From positions 4,104,685 to 4,168,684 of the forward strand of contig NZ_JADDXR010000002.1 in NCBI RefSeq assembly GCF_015330125.1: 64,000 bases of DNA, in the 5' to 3' direction. This stretch comes from Zobellia nedashkovskayae (GTDB lineage Bacteria > Bacteroidota > Bacteroidia > Flavobacteriales > Flavobacteriaceae). The translations under genes and the position numbers were made by a program. The notes below the pieces were generated by a model that did not search any database, was not told the DNA's origin, and was given only the letters and a program-made list of their open reading frames with translations. Positions 62,650-64,000 of the stretch are shown piece after piece (within the stretch, counting starts at the first letter, position 1; the number at the start of each line of letters is the position of its first letter).

Positions 62650-64000
62650 ATGGCTTCAGTTTTAAAACGAGATACTGTATTTGAGAATATCCCTTCCATC
62701 AAAGCTAAAACTTTGAGGATCAACCTAAACCCTGACATTTACGGAACGTTTTCGGAAATTGGAGCTGGTCAAGAGACGGCACGCCATTTCTTTCGCTCAG
62801 GAGGTGCTTCAGGCACCATAGCCAAGGCTATGAGCGCGTATGACAAGGATTTTAGCGATGCCATTTATGGTATTGAAAATGATGGTAGATATGTAACACA
62901 ATCTAGACTAAAAAAGATGCTTTCTCATGAGATGACACTTATGGAAGAGCGTATTAGTAGAGAAACTCATCCAGAACGTCTTTTCTTTTCGTACGCCAAT
63001 ACAGTGGCTACTATAGATTTTTCAAAAAGATTTAAAGGACACGGTTGGGTAGGTATTCGTTTTCAATTAGATCCTAACCAGAAAGAACTAGATGAAATTA
63101 TACTTCATATACGTTTTAAACAAAACGAAGCCCGTTTACAGCAAGAAACCTTAGGTATTCTTGGTGTTAACTTGATTTATGGTGCTTTTTACAAGTACCA
63201 CAAGCCAAGAAAAATGTTAAAATACCTTTACGATCATATTGATAAGGATACCGTAGAGATCGATATGGTGAACTTTTCTGGGCCTAACTTTAAAGATGTC
63301 GATAATAGATTGATGAGCCTTCAGCTGATCCGAAATGATATGACCGATGCGGTTATGTTTGGACCTGACGGTAATAATTTCCTGCCCGCCTCTGCTTTGT
63401 ACAAAAAGAATATTTTGGCTTTACGAGGTAGTTTTAGACCGGTCACCAAGGTAAATATGGACATGTTCCATAAATCTTACGATATTTTTGTTCGGGATCC
63501 AGCAGTAGACCAAGAGAATACTATGGTTATTTTTGAAATAACCCTTTCTAACTTAAAAGCTTCTGGAGAAATAGATGAACAAGATTTTATGGATCGCGCA
63601 GAATTGCTTTGTGCTCTTGGCCATAATGTAATGATATCTAAGTTTCAAGAATATTTTAAACTAGTAGAATACTTTAATAGATATACTAAGGCAAAACTTG
63701 GTCTTACCATGGGTGTCAATAACTTGGTAGACATCTTTGATGAAAAGTATTACAGACACCTATCTGGAGGTATTTTGGAAGCCTTTGGTAAACTGTTCTT
63801 TAAAGAACTACAGGTTTATCTTTATCCTATGAAAAATGCGGAAACCGGTCAGATTATGACCAGTAACAACATTAAAGTTCATCCAAGAATGAAAGAACTT
63901 TATAAGTTCTTTAAGTATAATGGAAAAGTAATGGACATCATAGATTACGACCCTGAGATTATGCACATTTTCTCAAGAGATGCACTCAAGAAACTTATTA
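62650..64000 (+). CDS. Conserved cytosolic flavobacterial protein, truncated at the window end
   Basis: An open frame from ATG 62650 runs to the last base without a stop, giving 450 residues of a longer protein. It begins MASVLKRDTVFENIPSIKAK and has DIYGTFSEIGAGQETARHFFRSGGASGTIAKAMSAYDKDFSDAIYG near residues 29-75, then TMGVNNLVDIFDEKYYRHLSGGILEAFGKLFFKEL near 355. There is no signal peptide and no barrel pattern, so it is soluble. In many genomes this family is labelled TonB-dependent receptor or nicotinate-nucleotide adenylyltransferase; neither label fits what I see. Function unknown. Confidence 0.75.
   Translation, partial: MASVLKRDTVFENIPSIKAKTLRINLNPDIYGTFSEIGAGQETARHFFRSGGASGTIAKAMSAYDKDFSDAIYGIENDGRYVTQSRLKKMLSHEMTLMEERISRETHPERLFFSYANTVATIDFSKRFKGHGWVGIRFQLDPNQKELDEIILHIRFKQNEARLQQETLGILGVNLIYGAFYKYHKPRKMLKYLYDHIDKDTVEIDMVNFSGPNFKDVDNRLMSLQLIRNDMTDAVMFGPDGNNFLPASALYKKNILALRGSFRPVTKVNMDMFHKSYDIFVRDPAVDQENTMVIFEITLSNLKASGEIDEQDFMDRAELLCALGHNVMISKFQEYFKLVEYFNRYTKAKLGLTMGVNNLVDIFDEKYYRHLSGGILEAFGKLFFKELQVYLYPMKNAETGQIMTSNNIKVHPRMKELYKFFKYNGKVMDIIDYDPEIMHIFSRDALKKLI

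Noticed and set aside
62650..64000. TonB-dependent receptor label for the truncated last gene
   Set aside because: The protein lacks a signal peptide, plug motifs and an amphipathic barrel pattern; it looks cytosolic.
1..64000. CRISPR arrays, insertion sequences, prophage or integrative element ends
   Set aside because: No regularly spaced direct repeats, transposase or integrase genes, or terminal inverted repeats were seen; the one tRNA gene has no adjacent integrase.

Overview
The window is chromosomal DNA from a member of the Bacteroidota, most likely a marine Flavobacteriaceae of the Maribacter/Zobellia/Cellulophaga type. The signs are AT-rich intergenic DNA, starts without Shine-Dalgarno sequences, TAnnTTTG-type promoter elements, a type IX secretion sorting domain, an ECF sigma/FecR/TonB-receptor trio, and several families largely seen in flavobacteria (Lacal_2735, DUF6146, DUF6787, TIGR02757). 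The genus is an inference. I saw no insertion sequence, prophage, CRISPR array or rRNA. One tRNA (Ser, anticodon TGA) lies at 50.9-51.0 kb.

Layout. 0-11.3 kb is housekeeping: the tail of a probable M1 peptidase, a fused branched-chain 2-oxoacid dehydrogenase E1, DoxX, holA, a lone HsdR-N-like protein, a GT2 glycosyltransferase, an OmpA lipoprotein, a Sua5/YrdC protein, a UvrD helicase and ychF. 11.5-16.4 kb holds an ECF sigma factor, its FecR anti-sigma and a 1040-residue STN-containing TonB receptor, with a terminator-like hairpin between sigma and anti-sigma. 16.6-20.5 kb carries ferredoxin, acyl-CoA reductase, serC and serA. 20.6-28.8 kb has DUF937, DUF6146 and DUF6787 proteins, a second TonB receptor headed by a small His-rich protein, a sterol-desaturase family enzyme, a sulfite dehydrogenase with its cytochrome c, and folE. 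29-34.6 kb is mixed (LolD-like ATPase, TIGR02757, AraC, DUF983, TlpA, TIM-barrel protein, YchJ). 34.6-40.7 kb is a heavy-metal RND efflux operon in which the inner-membrane pump is fused to its TolC-like outer-membrane factor.

The most interesting part is 41.3-50.7 kb together with folE at 28.8 kb. It contains a photolyase/cryptochrome operon (Lacal_2735, DUF2452, TIGR03643, an FAD-binding photolyase-like protein with no N-terminal domain, flavin reductase, a frameshifted DUF2256 gene, a COG3046-type cryptochrome/photolyase lacking the iron-sulfur cysteines, CIA30). Next to it are glutathione peroxidase, a CDP-alcohol phosphatidyltransferase, a 6-pyruvoyl/6-carboxy-tetrahydropterin synthase, an FAD amine-oxidase-like enzyme and DUF2237. 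Five promoter regions of these genes share an inverted repeat, GTTTA-N18-TAAAC, with exactly the same 18-base spacing each time; one has C in place of the first T of the right arm. The same element stands in front of folE 12 kb away. I read this as a light or photo-oxidative stress regulon controlled by a regulator that is not in the window. A CarH/LitR-type MerR protein is a natural candidate but is not shown here.

51.1-64 kb carries a large secreted PQQ-dehydrogenase/dihaem/lectin protein with a type IX signal, a GT2 enzyme, a BatA-domain protein, a dihydroorotase homologue without metal ligands, two small paralogous membrane proteins, an esterase, a metallo-beta-lactamase-fold hydrolase, and the start of a conserved cytosolic protein that runs off the end.
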